From: Carya illinoinensis
Taxonomy: Eukaryota; Streptophyta; Magnoliopsida; Fagales; Juglandaceae
Length of the DNA: 64,000 bases
Assembly (NCBI RefSeq): GCF_018687715.1
Contig: NC_056755.1
Location: 18,797,001 to 18,861,000 of the forward strand
Reading direction: 5' to 3'
Position 1 is the stretch's first letter, and the number at the start of each line of letters is the position of its first letter. A program made the position numbers and the translations under genes. Below are positions 21,964 through 33,734 of this stretch, in pieces. The notes below the pieces were generated by a model that did not search any database, was not told where the DNA came from, and was given only the letters and a program-made list of their open reading frames with translations.

Positions 21964-24370
21964 TCTTAAGCATTGTCAGTCTTTGTCAAACTCAAAGCAT
22001 ATGTTGAACTGCAATTCCATAGTAAAATCAATCAACTTCAAATAGATTGGGGTGGGGAGTTCAGGTCCTTCACTGAGCTTCTCTCCACCTCGGGCATTAA
22101 TCACAAAATTACTTGCCCTCACACTCATATTCAAAACGGCATTGTGGAGAGAAAATACAGACATATTGTTGATTCTGGGTTAGCTCTCTTAGCACATTCT
22201 TTTGCTCCTTTTCATCTTTGGCCTTATGCATTCCAACATGCAGTTCGCATCATCAATATGCAATTTGCACCATCAATATGCACCATCTCCTTCTTTGAAC
22301 CATCGGTCTCCGTTCTTTCTTTTACACAACAAGGAACAATATATTAAAAATCTTCTTGTGTTTGGTTCGGCTTGCTGGCCATTAACCAGGCATTTAACCG
22401 TCACAAGTTTGACTACAGTTTTCTTGAGTGCTTGTACCTTGGTTCAAGTCCAACTCACAAAGGCTCAATTTGCTACCATATACCTACACACCGTGTTTAT
22501 GTTTCTAAAGACATCAAGTTTAATGAGCATCATTTTCCTTTTGCTCATTCCACTAAGCTCACTTCCTTTCCTGAATCATCTCAAGTTCCACTCCCCCTTA
22601 TTAACTAAAACATGGACTAACTAAATTCCTCACAATCTATTTTCGATCTCATTCCTTCTTCATGTCCTCCCTCTCCTTCCTGCCCAAGCTGTTCTCCAAC
22701 TAACTCTTCCACATGCCATGTTCAACAGCCTGTACGTTCCATATTGACCTACTCGCAAATTGGTTCAGCTCACCCATTGCAGTTCACTGATGGCACCATC
22801 ACCTGGTCCCCACCCCATGCCCATCTCTCCCCCACTCTTGAAAGCCCCTCCTACTTCTTTGTTGCTCAAAAGTTTCCAGAATGGCAACATGCAATGTTTA
22901 CTGAAGTTAATGCTCTTCTAAAAAATGACACTTGGTCCCTTGTGTCAGCACATGAACCACTCAATCTTATCTCTTATAATTGAGTTTTTTGAACTAGGTA
23001 TCTTGCAGATGGTACAATTGAGAGCAGGAAGGCTGGTTTGGTAGCTCGCGGTTTCCTACAATAATCAGGGATTAATTATGATAAAACCTTTAGCCCTGTA
23101 ATCAAGGCGACAACCATTTGACTAGTCTTAGCACTTGCAGTTACAAACAAATGGCCAATTCATCAGTATGATGTCTAGAATGCCTTCCTTCACAATCCAC
23201 TCACTGAGGCAGTATACATGGCCCAACCTCTAGGATTTGCTCATCCACAATTTCCCAACCATGTGTGAAAGCTTCGCAAAGTAATTTACAGACTTAAACG
23301 GTTCCCTCGAGCCTGGTATTCTCGTCTTAGTGAAAAGCTTCTTGATCTTGTGTTCACAATTTCTACTGTTGATGCCTTGCTATTTGTTTGTAAATCTGGC
23401 CAAACTGCACTATATGTTCTTGTCTACGTTGATGACTTATTAGTTACTGGTCCAAATATGCATCTTATAACTCAGTTATTGCATGCACTTTGCACAGAGT
23501 TTTCTATAACTGACCTTGGTCAGTTGCACTTCTTTTCGGGCATCAAAGCCACCTACACTCCAGAAGGTTTGCTACTAACCTAAAAGAAATACATTGAAGA
23601 TCTCCTTCAACTCATCAACATGCAATCCGCTAAACCCGTGAAGACTCCCATGGCCACTTCGAAAAAACTTAGCCTGGATGATGGTAGTCCATTTGAAGAT
23701 CCATCTTTGTACCGAAGCATGGTGGGATCCTTGCAATACCTCTCCTTTACACGGCCTGACCTTGCATTTGCTATAAGCAAATTGTGTCAATACATGCATT
23801 CACCTTAGGTCCCCCATTGGCAAGCTTTAAAGAGGATACTCCGATACCTAAAAAACACAGCTAATCTCGATCTAGTCTTCTCCAAATCCTCCTCACATAA
23901 CCTCAATGCATTCTCGGATGTTGATTGGGCAGCCTGCCTTGATAATCGAAGGTCTACCAGTGCATATCTTATCTGCTCTGGATCCAATCCAAGAAGCAGC
24001 ATAGAATTGTAAGGTCCTCAATAGAAGCTGAGTTCAAGGCAATTTCAAATGCTATAGCAGAAATTATCTGGATACAACATTTATGCAAAGACCTTGGCAT
24101 CACATTGAGCTCACCTCCCAAACTCCATTGTGATAATCTTGGAGCTATGCATCTTTCATCGAATCTCGTCTTTCATGCACGAACCAAACATGTGGAAATC
24201 AATTTCCACTTTGTGAGGAGTCGGGTTCTAAACAAGTCACTTGCTGTTGCATTTATTTCTGGGCAAGACCAATTAGTTGATGTACTCACCAAGCCATTAT
24301 CTGTTGCAAGATTTTATCTCCTATGTTCAATTCTATGCTTGTGTCAATTGCCGCTTGACTTGAGGGTGCT
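21964..24370 (+). pseudogene. Decayed Ty1/copia pol (integrase, RT, RNase H)
   Basis: Order: the C-terminal half of the integrase core (21,973-22,347; DWGGEFRSF, then the copia hallmark HIQNGIVERKYRHIV); reverse transcriptase (about 22,860-23,600) with ESRKAGLVARGF, the active-site YVDDLLVTG (about 23,424) and LGQLHFFSGI; linker KPVKTPMA (23,632); RNase H region with RSMVGSLQYLSFTRPDLAFA (about 23,713) and HCDNLGAMHLSSN (about 24,123). gag, protease and the integrase N-terminus are absent. Multiple stops and frameshifts (about 22,981, 23,581, 23,806, 24,009) make it non-functional. The end (PLDLRVLVKAL) runs into a purine tract and an LTR, as in intact copia elements. Confidence 0.88.
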
Positions 24371-24710
24371 TGTCAAAGCATTAAGCAATACTCATGCATG
24401 CAATTCTAAAATACATGCATGAAATTCTAAAATACATGCATGCAAGATTGATACAACAAAACCACCATCATGAAACGCTGACGCTGCTATAGCTGTTGCA
24501 GATTCTGCATGCACCATTATGCAGGCGCACTCACTACAACCTGTCAGAGCAGTCTCCACAAATCATCCATTGTAGCTCACGCATCACTCATGTACTAGCT
24601 ATACATTCTTCTAGGATAAGTATATGCTTTCATTTCTTGTATATAAAGGAGGCACGACCTTAGTATAATAGACATCTTGAAAATATAATACAATACCATT
24701 TTCATCATTG
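24371..24710 (+). mobile_element. Probable 3' LTR of the decayed copia
   Basis: It starts TGTCAAAGCATTAAG right after the purine tract TGAGGGTGCT, contains a TATA box GTATATAAAGG (about 24,639), and ends about at TTTTCATCA before the LINE tail at about 24,730. No 5' LTR partner is in the window, so boundaries are approximate. It includes three copies of a 21-bp ACATGCATGCAATTCTAAAAT motif (about 24,387-24,445). Confidence 0.55.
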
Positions 24711-24729
24711 TAGAATGAATTCTTTGCTC

Positions 24730-26285
24730 TAATGGGAATTTTTTTTATTTTTTTATTTTTTTTATTTTATTTTTATAACAACATAATCATCTTCATTGTA
24801 ATAAAATCATCATAAAGAGTTACAACTTGGCTTCATCCCCAACAATTTGGGACACACACTCTCACCAAACTGTTAAACTCTCTACATACCATGCATATTT
24901 TTCCATACCATTAGCTGTTGCATTAAGAACTCTACTGACATGTTGAACTCGCACCTTAGGCATCTGTTACAATAGTTCATGGATAGAGAAAATCAGATTA
25001 CCTAAGGGAGAGATGGATTCCTCTTCTGCTATGATAACATTAACACTCAACAAGGAATTAGACTCCACAATTAGATCACTAATACCCATAGGAACACACA
25101 ATTGGAGGCCTCTCAAAATGGCAAATAATTCAATTTCCATTGGATTTGAAATCTCTGGTTCTTTGCTGCAAGCTGCCATGATAACACAGCCTTTCTCATC
25201 TCTCAACATGACTCCAACTCCTGACCTGCTTAACTCATTGAATATTGCTTCATCTGTATTAAGTTTAAGAACACCTATAGGAGGAGGTCTCTAGCCAAAA
25301 CTCCCTATCACCTTCTACTGACAAATAGCTTGAACAGCTTGGGAATCCTTCAGCATAGAGAAAGCAAAGTCTATATCTTGTTGTGGATGCTGAATGTGTC
25401 CCTCATACAGAAACTGATTCCTTCTATGCTAGTAAGACCAAGCAATTAGAAAGAATCTCTCAAGATCCCTAGTGTGCCCATCGTGTCTCACTTTTATTGC
25501 AAGCTCCATAAAGTGTTTAGGATCACCATCCAAATGCAGGTAGTTGAAAGCTTGCTTCCAATATGATAAAATCGATGAAAGTGTGCAGCCAAGTCTTATG
25601 GTGGTATGAGCTTTAAGAACCTACAAAGTTTCAATATGGCATTATTGGCTAAACTGGCCTGGTGAATTATGAATGAGATATCATCCCTTCTTTACAAAGT
25701 GTACAAATTAAGGTATTTTCCCAACTCTGATTTTCAGAATGCTCAATTGGGTCATGCACCTTCATATGCTTGGAAAGGGATTTGGTAGTCAAAAGGTCTG
25801 AAAGGTTGTAAGTGGCGTGTAGGCAATGGAAAATCTATAAATATATGGATAGATTTCTAGTTACCTAGTCAAAGACTTATTTCTATAGTTCATGATTAGG
25901 ATAGAATGCAAAGTCACCAATTAGTTGCACAGCTCATTGATGAAGACACTAACTAATGGGATGCTGAGCTAGTAAAAAAGCATTATGGCACCTTGAGAAG
26001 CTGTTGATAGAGAAGATCAGCTTATTTGGCACCATGAGAAGATAGGTGTTTATACAGTGAAGAATGCTTACAAGTTTTTCTTGTCTTTGAAGAATCACAG
26101 TACATAAGGGGAATGCCCTAATTCTAAGTCCAAACATACTTTTTGGAAGCAATTGTGGAAGCTGCCTATTGCTAATAGAGTTAAATATTTTCTTGGAGAG
26201 CTTATAAGCAAGGGCTACCTATTATGAAAAATCTACTAGTAAGGAATGTGGTAGCAGAGGATACATGTAAATTCTATCAGGTGAG
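24730..26285. mobile_element. L1-type LINE with inverted 5' half
   Basis: 3' part on the minus strand: T-rich tract at 24,730-24,775 (poly(A) complement), RNase H domain at about 25,300-24,967 (VLKLNTDEAIFNE, then MEIELFAILRGLQL and DLIVESNS), and the preceding linker up to about 25,580. 5' part on the plus strand, 25,600-26,285: NLQSFNMALLAKLAW, KWRVGNGKSINIW, then FWKQLWKLPIANRVKYFL (RT thumb through zf-RVT). In intact LINEs these lie in one continuous ORF2, so the upstream piece is inverted relative to the downstream piece with the junction at about 25,590. This is what twin-primed insertion produces (established LINE mechanism; applied here by inference). Both halves carry stops. Confidence 0.72.
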
Positions 26286-26289
26286 TGCG

Positions 26290-28100
26290 GAGGATACATG
26301 TCATGCACTTATTTAATCACATGCAAAAAAAGAAGATTGATTTTAACCTGCCTTAGATTCTCTAAGATTTCATTTTTAGGATCCAAAGTTCGTTTGCTTA
26401 ATTTTAAACCTTGAGGGAATTGTACCTTAACAGGACTTTTTGTCACCTCAGGTTCCTTAATCCTCTTCAATCTCCTATAACTTATCAGTTGTTGGTATGT
26501 CTAAGGATTCACCACTTTGTGTCATAATGGCATTGACATCCTTCAAATTTTCTTGCACCATATGTTGACCTTGGGGTGTGGATTGAACTTGAGAAGGGAA
26601 CTTGCCATGCTCATTCACACTCAAGTAGCTCATCATCTTGGATACATGACTCTTTATCTCATTGTTTTTTTCAACAACCTGCGTAATCAAATATTCAAAC
26701 TTTTGATTAGTTTTACTTTATGCCTCAATAAAAGCATGCAAAGTGTCTTCTAAAAGGCTCTTAGAAGATGAAGGTGCATGACATGGTGCCGGATATGATC
26801 TAGGGGGTTGTACAAGTGTCTGAGTTTCAAAGTTCTAGCTAAAATTGGGGTGATTATGCCACCTCGGATTATAGGTATCAGAGAAAGGTGTAAAAGGCTT
26901 CTTGTACATACCTAAGGTATTACATTGTTTCTAATACATCTCTCTCATCTCAGGAAATGTGGGACACTCTTGGGCGAGGTGATCTACCCTGCCACACACA
27001 AAACATGGTCCAAAAGAGTCTGCAGGATTAGTCACGTCTGTTGGCTTTAAGTCCTTAGTCTTTAACACCTCTAACTGCCCAGTGAACATCTCAACCTTAG
27101 CCTTTAGGTTATCTTTTTCCCTGAGATGGTAAATTCCACAACCATTTGGGTTTTCTATAGGTTGTGACCTACTTGTGCTCTTAGTAGCACTAAGTCCAGT
27201 CTAAGTCTGAGCTTTTTTCAACAAGTTCATTGAGATATTTTATGGCCTCATCAGGATCTTACAGTAAGAACTCACCATTACATATCATCTCCACAAATTG
27301 GCACTCTCTGGATGTAACTCCCTCATAAAAATAGCTCACTAAGAGCCAATTCTCATACCCATGGTGAGGATACATATTCAACAACTTCTTAAATCTCTCA
27401 CAAGACTAATACAATGCCTCACTGTCTTTTTGTGTAAAGGTAGAGATTTACATTTTTTAAAACATTGGTCTTATGTTGGGGAAAATATTTATTAACGAAG
27501 ATCTAAGTTATCTCATTCTATGACCCAATAGATCGTAGTCTCAGTGAGTATAACTAACTCTTAGCTCTATTCCTCAAAAAGAAAGGAAAGAACTTAAGTT
27601 TCACAACGTCATCAGTTGCATTTTGACTATGAAAAAGTTGCGACTACTTCCTTAAACTCCCTAATGTGCACATATGGATTTTCATTTTCCAAGCCATGAA
27701 AAGTAGGGAGTAACTGTATCATCCCTGTTTTAAAATCCAGTTGGCGAGTATTAGTTGGAAACATGATGCATGATAGTGTGGCTATGTGTGTAGGGTGGAG
27801 GTAATCTTGAAGTGTCCTAATGGGTTGATCTCCATGTTCACTCATTTTCTTAGAATTAGAAGAATTATCAAACAAATGGTTAGAAAAATTAGACTTTGAC
27901 TCTAACAAAGGTATACAAGCAAACCGACTCAAGGTGTCTCTATACTTGTGCATGCAAGGTAAAGAAAAATGGAATACTAAAAAAAAAACTACAAAAAGAA
28001 AAAGAAAATAAAATAAAGATGCAGAAAGCTAAAAGAAGGAACAAAGTTACTACATTTACAAACTGTTGAAAAAAAACTGTTTAGCAATTCTTCTGCTGTA
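26290..28100 (-). pseudogene. Ty3/gypsy (Athila-like) gag remnant
   Basis: Read from 28,000 down: an N-terminal frame (27,953-27,627) with PIRTLQDYLHPTHIATLSCI and DFKTGMIQLLPTFHGLENEN, the start typical of plant gypsy gag; the retrotransposon-gag domain (about 27,620-27,250; ESWERFKDLL-type, DEAIEYLNE); a CCHC zinc knuckle CFVCGRVDHLAQEC at about 27,008-26,967; and a Gln/Asn-rich tail (26,690-26,475). Several stops and frameshifts separate the frames. No protease, RT or integrase follows, so the element is cut short at about 26,290, next to the LINE. It lies directly downstream (on the minus strand) of the primer-binding site and LTR at 28,100-32,149. Confidence 0.8.
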
Positions 28101-28123
28101 TCCTTGGCAATGACGCCAAAATT
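28100..28123 (-). other. Primer-binding site of the gypsy element
   Basis: On the minus strand, TTTTGGCGTCATTGCCAAGG directly follows the LTR end. It resembles the TGGCGCCRTTGCCGGGGA site typical of Athila/Tat elements, with some decay. Confidence 0.6.
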
Positions 28124-28765
28124 TGATTACACAAAAAAAATAATGTGGTAGTTGTAGCACAATTTTGGGGTATCGATTTTACAAAGAGACAAATGAAAAG
28201 AATAACAAAGGGAATGAAGAAACTAAAGAAAAATATTAAATGATTAATGGAAAACAAAAATTAATTTTAAATGTAAATTAAAGTGAAGTAAACTGACTAA
28301 AGAAAAAAGTACTCAAATTTGACGAATAGTAAAGTGTTGAGAATGCTTTGCACAAATTCGGTATTTTAATTACTCTGAATTCATTGAATAACTCAATTGG
28401 GAACTCAATTCCTAAAATTTCCAACCAACCAAATATAACCCTTTAAAAAATTATTCATAACTTTTAAAATACGTAAATTATTATCACTATTGAAAGAATT
28501 CAACGATGACAATATACTCAGAGAGCAATATTGCAGCAAAGATTTAAATCAATATATATAAATAATTGATCTAAATATAATCAAAGAACTAATCCATTCA
28601 ATAGAAAAAGCATGACTAAATCCATAAACAGAATAAATTTTTTGATTATTCGGAGAATAAAACATCAACAATGAATTAAAAATGATAAAATAAGAGAGTT
28701 TTAGTAATTGAAAATCAAATATCTAAATTAAAAATACCATCTAATGTACAAGTTCATTTCTAACT

Positions 28766-28783
28766 TTACTTGAGAATTTAGTT
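28766..28783. repeat. Left TSD of the nested LINE
   Basis: 18 bp, identical to 31,476-31,493; this pins the insertion inside the gypsy LTR. Confidence 0.9.
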
Positions 28784-31475
28784 TGTTTATTTATTCATTT
28801 TTTTTTACAGAAGAGCCAAGGATCACCTGTCCAACAGTGACCCCGTCCTAATTTTATTAAAAAACCCTTACTTATGGCGGAAGAAAATCATGGTTACAGA
28901 CTGATACTTGGGCTTACAAAATAAGCGAAAAAGTCCAAAACCAAGTGTCATAAAAACCTAGGAGCCTCTAACTAGAAAGAAAACAAAACAACGAGAATAA
29001 TACAAAACGCACCAGAGGAAAGAAAAACCACACCTGCAAAAAAGACATCAGCACAAGAGAAAACAAAACAATAAATTAAAAACTTACCAAACCAACATGA
29101 CAAACAGAACTCCAAAATAGAGATGACGTTAGTTGCAGTGCAAAGAAGGGAAGCCCAATTTATCCAAGTGAATTAAGCCTCAAGGAATCCTAGACATATC
29201 CCCAATAATATTCCAATCCGTGTGAAGGCCAACTGCACCACTCCGAGCCAACTAGTCAGCAACTTTATTACCCTCTTTATAAACATGCCGAAGCATACAA
29301 ACCATAGAGTCGGTAAATACAAGAATATCCTCCAAATACCACACATCACATCTCCTCCTATTCCACCACGAGATCACCACTTGAGAATCTAGTTCAATTT
29401 CCACCAAGTTAATCTCCAAATGTTTACAGGTTTTGAGACCCTGCAAGAGAGCTAACAACTCAACTCTATTATTCGAACCAAAACCGATATGAGAAGTAAA
29501 AGTATGAACCAGATGATCGCGATCATTTCTAATAATCCCACCCACCCCTGAAGGACCTGGGTTACCAAGACTACTGCCGTTTGTATTCAACTTGAACCAC
29601 CCTTGAGTGGGTTTTTTCCAAGTCACAAGCTGAAAATGCAGTCTAACGGGAGCCAAAGCCAGAATGTGCAAGGCCTGCAAAATTTCCTAATCTTGCATGG
29701 GACAAGTTTTAACCTTATTCATATCTTGACATACAGAAACCATCAAGAGCTTAATAGCATGCCAAACTGAATTAAAAACTCAAAACGCCCCTCCATACAG
29801 CCGTACATCATCCGCGCTAAAGCTGCCAAGTAATAATAGAAGGAAGAAACCTCACCATGCGCCCCACTTGAGAAGAGGAAGAAGCACATCGAAACCAGGT
29901 TGTCACTGTCTCCATCCAAGTACGACCAAGAGGAAGACCAAAGATAGCACCACAATAATGCCATACCTTTGCAGCAAAAACCCCTTCAAATGGTACATGG
30001 TTTTGATCTTCATAATTACCTTCATCACAGCATTCGCAATGAGAAACTATTGGAATTCCAATTCGTCGAAGACGATCATCAACGCTCACAACCATATTCC
30101 AAGCTTTCCACATAGCAACCAAAATTTTAAGAGGAAGTGACTTATGCCACATCCAAGAATGCCATTCCATGCTTGAACCTCGTATACGAATACAATCCCA
30201 GGCCAATTTAGTATTGAAACTGCCACTCTCATGTTTCGTCCAAATCAACACATCAAAACCGCCTTACAACCGACCAAAACCTCAATAATGTCATCCACAT
30301 TATTCTGACCCACTAAAGTAGTCAACAACTCCACATCCAACTATTAGACAATTTACAATCCTTAATTTTTAGCAATGGGTTTCCCACAAGGTGGAAATCA
30401 TCAATTAACGGGCACTTATCCCTCCATTTGTCATACCAAAATAAAATGTTCCCATCCCTAACACGCCACTTGGAGTTATTGAGGATACCAGGAATACTTT
30501 TAACGATCATTTTCCAAAACCTCGTACCCTTTTTCATGTCAATGAGAGACCAAGGGCAAGACCCACATATTTTTCCTTAAAGAATCTAGCCTAGAAGGAC
30601 TTACCTTGAATTAAATTCCACGCAAACCGCATGTGCAAGGCCTTTTGCATATCATCCAAGTTACGCTACCCCAAACCACATTCCTCAATTGGCTTACAAA
30701 TATTGTCCCAAGCCACCTATTGTTTTTCCTTTACCATTCACCTCACCCCCCAAAAAAGTACTCATTAGTTGATTTAAGATTTTGATAATAGACTGGAGAA
30801 CCTACAAAATAGCAAACAGATGTAAAGCCATGATAGAAAGTACATGCCGAAGAAGAATCAGACATCCCCCTGAGGAGAGGATCTTCATTTTCCAACCATT
30901 TTTTTTATTTCTAGACTTTATTCACCACGTCCTCCAAATGCACATGCTTGAGAATCCCCAAAACAATCGGAACCCCTAAATAATTAAAGGGGAAAGAACC
31001 TTTCGAGAACCCTGTCAACCTCTTGAGGGCTCGCTTACGGACCGAAGAGATTTTTTGAGAAAAAAACTTGGAAGTTTTATCTTTATTGATCATCTGACCT
31101 GACCAAGTTTCATACTTCTCAAAAACACATAAAAGTTCCCTAATAGAATTCTTACTACCATTCAGAAAAATCACAATGTCATCTGCATACATAAGATGAG
31201 AAATCTGAGGAGTTCCTTGAGCTTGGAAAAATTGACCAATCTTGTTTTCCACCACACTATGCTTCAAAAGTCTAGAAAAAACCTCTTGAAGAATAAGAAA
31301 AAGATAAGGAGAGAGGGAATCCCCTTGCCGAAGCCCACGACCACCACAGAATACCAAATATTGGAAATGCAAGCATGAATTAAATCACAGAAAAAGGGGG
31401 AGGGGGAGGGGAAGCCAAAACAACGAAGCACCTCCAACAAAAAATTCCAACCCACTCGATTGGTCAATAGAGCAC
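28784..31475 (-). mobile_element. 5'-truncated L1-type LINE with 18-bp TSD
   Basis: TTACTTGAGAATTTAGTT occurs at 28,766-28,783 and 31,476-31,493. The T-rich left end (28,784-28,806) is the poly(A) complement. On the minus strand: RT beginning in mid-domain (about 31,470; RVGWNFLLEVLRCFGFP), GRGLRQGDSLSPYLF, YADD at 31,178-31,189, SFPFNYLGVPIV; then zf-RVT (30,251-29,950; SLPLKILVAMWKAWN, HCECCDEGNYEDQNHV); then RNase H (29,620-29,252). It has stops and frameshifts throughout. In RNase H the first catalytic position reads NTNGSS instead of the usual N-x-D-G-S-S, so the Asp is lost. The endonuclease and ORF1 are absent. Confidence 0.9.
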
Positions 31476-31493
31476 TTACTTGAGAATTTAGTT
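31476..31493. repeat. Right TSD of the nested LINE
   Basis: 18 bp, identical to 28,766-28,783. Confidence 0.9.
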
Positions 31494-32149
31494 ACCCATA
31501 AATATAATGGACAAAAAAAAAATCCAGAGAAAAATAAAGTAAAAGGAGGCCATGGAAGTGATTTTCTCCTATATTCAAATATGCCTCTTGTGCTTCTCCT
31601 CTCCCTCAATTTCGGGCTAATGATATACTTATATAGGATAGGAAAGAAACCCTAATGTCTTCATAATTCCTGTATAAAAAAAGCCTAAATTTTTTGACTA
31701 ATCTTGGTAGCCACGTACATACTTCAAGAGTTTGAATTTAGAAATTCTTATTAGATATATATTTATAGCCCTTTAAGAAAGCTGTCCAATGTATTAAGAA
31801 TCACATCAATCCAATATGTAAGTAGAAAGTTATGATTAAAATACTAAAATATATCCATGCTATCTCCTAGTGAATTTCGGATTTGGATTTCTTGCAATTT
31901 CCTTTTGTGATTTTTTTTTTCAGGATCCAAATTTCTCTCAAACCCCATGAAAGTCCTCATTTAAATTTGATTGAGTTTTGACTTGCTCTTTTATAAACTA
32001 TGAAGTTAAACATAAAAACCTGCTTAGGAGTTTTCCAAAGTTAATAGAAACTCAATTCAAGAATACACATTAAATTCTATTATTTCTCTTTACATATTAG
32101 CATTTTAATCCAATAATAAGATATTTGAAGTGCACTTCAACACTCATCA

Positions 32150-33017
32150 GGCCTGGAAGTGGCACGTATAAACAAAGACATATTTTTATATCAAAGCATT
32201 ATGCCTTGGAGCTTCTAAGTGATGCAAGTTTACTTGCTTGTAAACCAGCACAAATTCCTATGGATCCCAATCTCAGATTAGTAAAGACAGATGACAACAT
32301 TTGATCAGATGCTACAAGCTATAGGAGACTCATTGGAAGATTGTTTTACTTAACTGTCACTAGACCAGATTTAGCTTTTGCTGTGAACAATTTGAGCCAG
32401 TTTATGGATAAACCTACTGCTGTGCATTTAGATGTTGCCACAAAAAAAAAAAAAAAAAAAAAAGTACTGCATTATATAAAGAATACAGTAGGACAATGTG
32501 TATTTTTCTTTGCAAATTCTACATTACATCTAAAAGGTTTTTTGGATTCAGATTTGGACACATGTCCAAACACTAGAAGATCAATTACTAGAATTTGTAT
32601 GTTCCTCGGAGACTCACTTATCTCCTGAAAATCTAAGAAGCAAACTACTGTATCACGATCATCTACAGAGGCTGAATATCGAGCTCTTACATCCCGTGCT
32701 TGTAAAATCACATGGCTGATTTCTTTACTTAAAGATCTTGGTGTGACACATTCTACTCCAACTGTGTTGTATTGTGACAGTAAGGTAGGCTTGCATATAG
32801 CAGCAAATCCAGTCTTCCATTAGAGAATCAAGCATATATAGATCGATTTCCATCTTATTAGAGAAAAGCTACGATTAGGCCTCATTCATAAACTGCATGT
32901 CTCTTTTCAACATCAAATAGCTGAATTTTCACCAAAGCTTTGCCACCTCAACAGTTCTGTTATCTACTTTTCAAGATGGGTGTTATGAACATTCATTCCC
33001 CATCTTGAGGGCGAGTG
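32150..33017 (+). pseudogene. Ty1/copia RT-RNase H remnant
   Basis: It starts mid-RT (GLEVARINKDI) directly at the gypsy LTR border, then RRLIGRLFYLTVTRPDLAFA (about 32,320), LHYIKNTVGQC (about 32,468), SRSSTEAEYRALTSRACKIT (about 32,652), DLGVTHSTPTVLYCDSK and HIDFHLIREKL-type RNase H sequence. It ends with the purine tract CATCTTGAGGGCGAG before the LTR. Stops are scattered (for example about 32,309, 32,626 and 32,821). A 22-bp A-run at 32,442-32,463 sits where the frame should read straight into VLHYIKNT. Confidence 0.85.
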
Positions 33018-33214
33018 TTAGAGTTGTATAGTTTAGTTTTAATTAATTGTCATTAGTAATATCACACGTGTGACTAAACCAAGTATATATATTTAGTTGA
33101 TCAGTAGTTTAGTTACTTTTTGTATAAAGAAAATAAGGTTATACACGGAAGTCCTTTTTTCCTCAGTTTCTAGATTTTCTCTTTTGTTCCTTTCTTCTCC
33201 GTTTTGTTTCTACA
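33018..33214 (+). mobile_element. 3' LTR of the copia at 32 kb
   Basis: It begins TGTTAGAGTTGTA just after the polypurine tract and ends about at GTTTCTACA, close to the copia TGTTAG...CTAACA pattern. It contains ATATATATTTAG and GTATAAAG TATA-like elements. No 5' partner is in the window, so the right border is inferred. Confidence 0.6.
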
Positions 33215-33734
33215 ATTATTTTAGCCCAGAAAAGCTAAATAATTGTGGTTGACCATAATTTCTCTCTGAAACTTCGCCGAGCAGATGAGCTATTTTCGAC
33301 CAATTACCTACAAATGAAAATCGCAATTCTAGTTAATTGCTGCGAGAAAACAGGGAAATTGCATTGATCTTGCTCCCCCGCAAATAGGCAAATTTATTGT
33401 AGAATGAACAGTGTAAAAATTTATCCCTTGTACTTCATTTTCGTGCCTATGCTTAACATGGAAGCTTAGGGATTATCAGTGGGGAACACGTGCAAGGTAT
33501 GCGTCTAATTCCCCGAGTATAAAATGCGATCAATAACATAAAAATAAGTAGAATATTCTTCTCCCTCGAATTTTTTATTTTTGAAAATAATATGAAAAAT
33601 ATTTTTATTTTTGAAATAATAATATATATAAATATTATTTTTTAAAAAATTTCTTTTATAATGTTACTTCAATAATGTTATGGGATTAGTTTGGGTGATG
33701 GGAAAAAGGGTAAACGACCTCCTAGTGATTTGGG
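33215..33734. other. No gene seen
   Basis: AT-rich intergenic DNA between the copia LTR and the first 2-kb repeat unit. Confidence 0.5.

Larger units (their letters stand above)
28124..32149 (-). mobile_element. Athila-like gypsy LTR, split by a LINE
   Basis: The LTR runs on the minus strand from TGATGAGTG at 32,149 to the GTAATCA end at 28,124 (TGAT...ATCA termini) and abuts the primer-binding site and gag. The LINE at 28,784-31,475 plus one TSD copy interrupts it; the remaining 660 + 656 bp give a 1.3-kb LTR. Its 5' border (32,150) falls inside a copia reverse-transcriptase segment, so the gypsy element inserted into that copia. The LTR size is close to that of the solo LTR at 45,898-47,207 (1,310 bp). 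Confidence 0.7.

Noticed and set aside
26257..26299. GAGGATACATGT repeated at 26,257 and 26,288 as a TSD for the rearranged LINE
   Set aside because: Both copies lie at the same end of the element, so they cannot be its target-site duplication.
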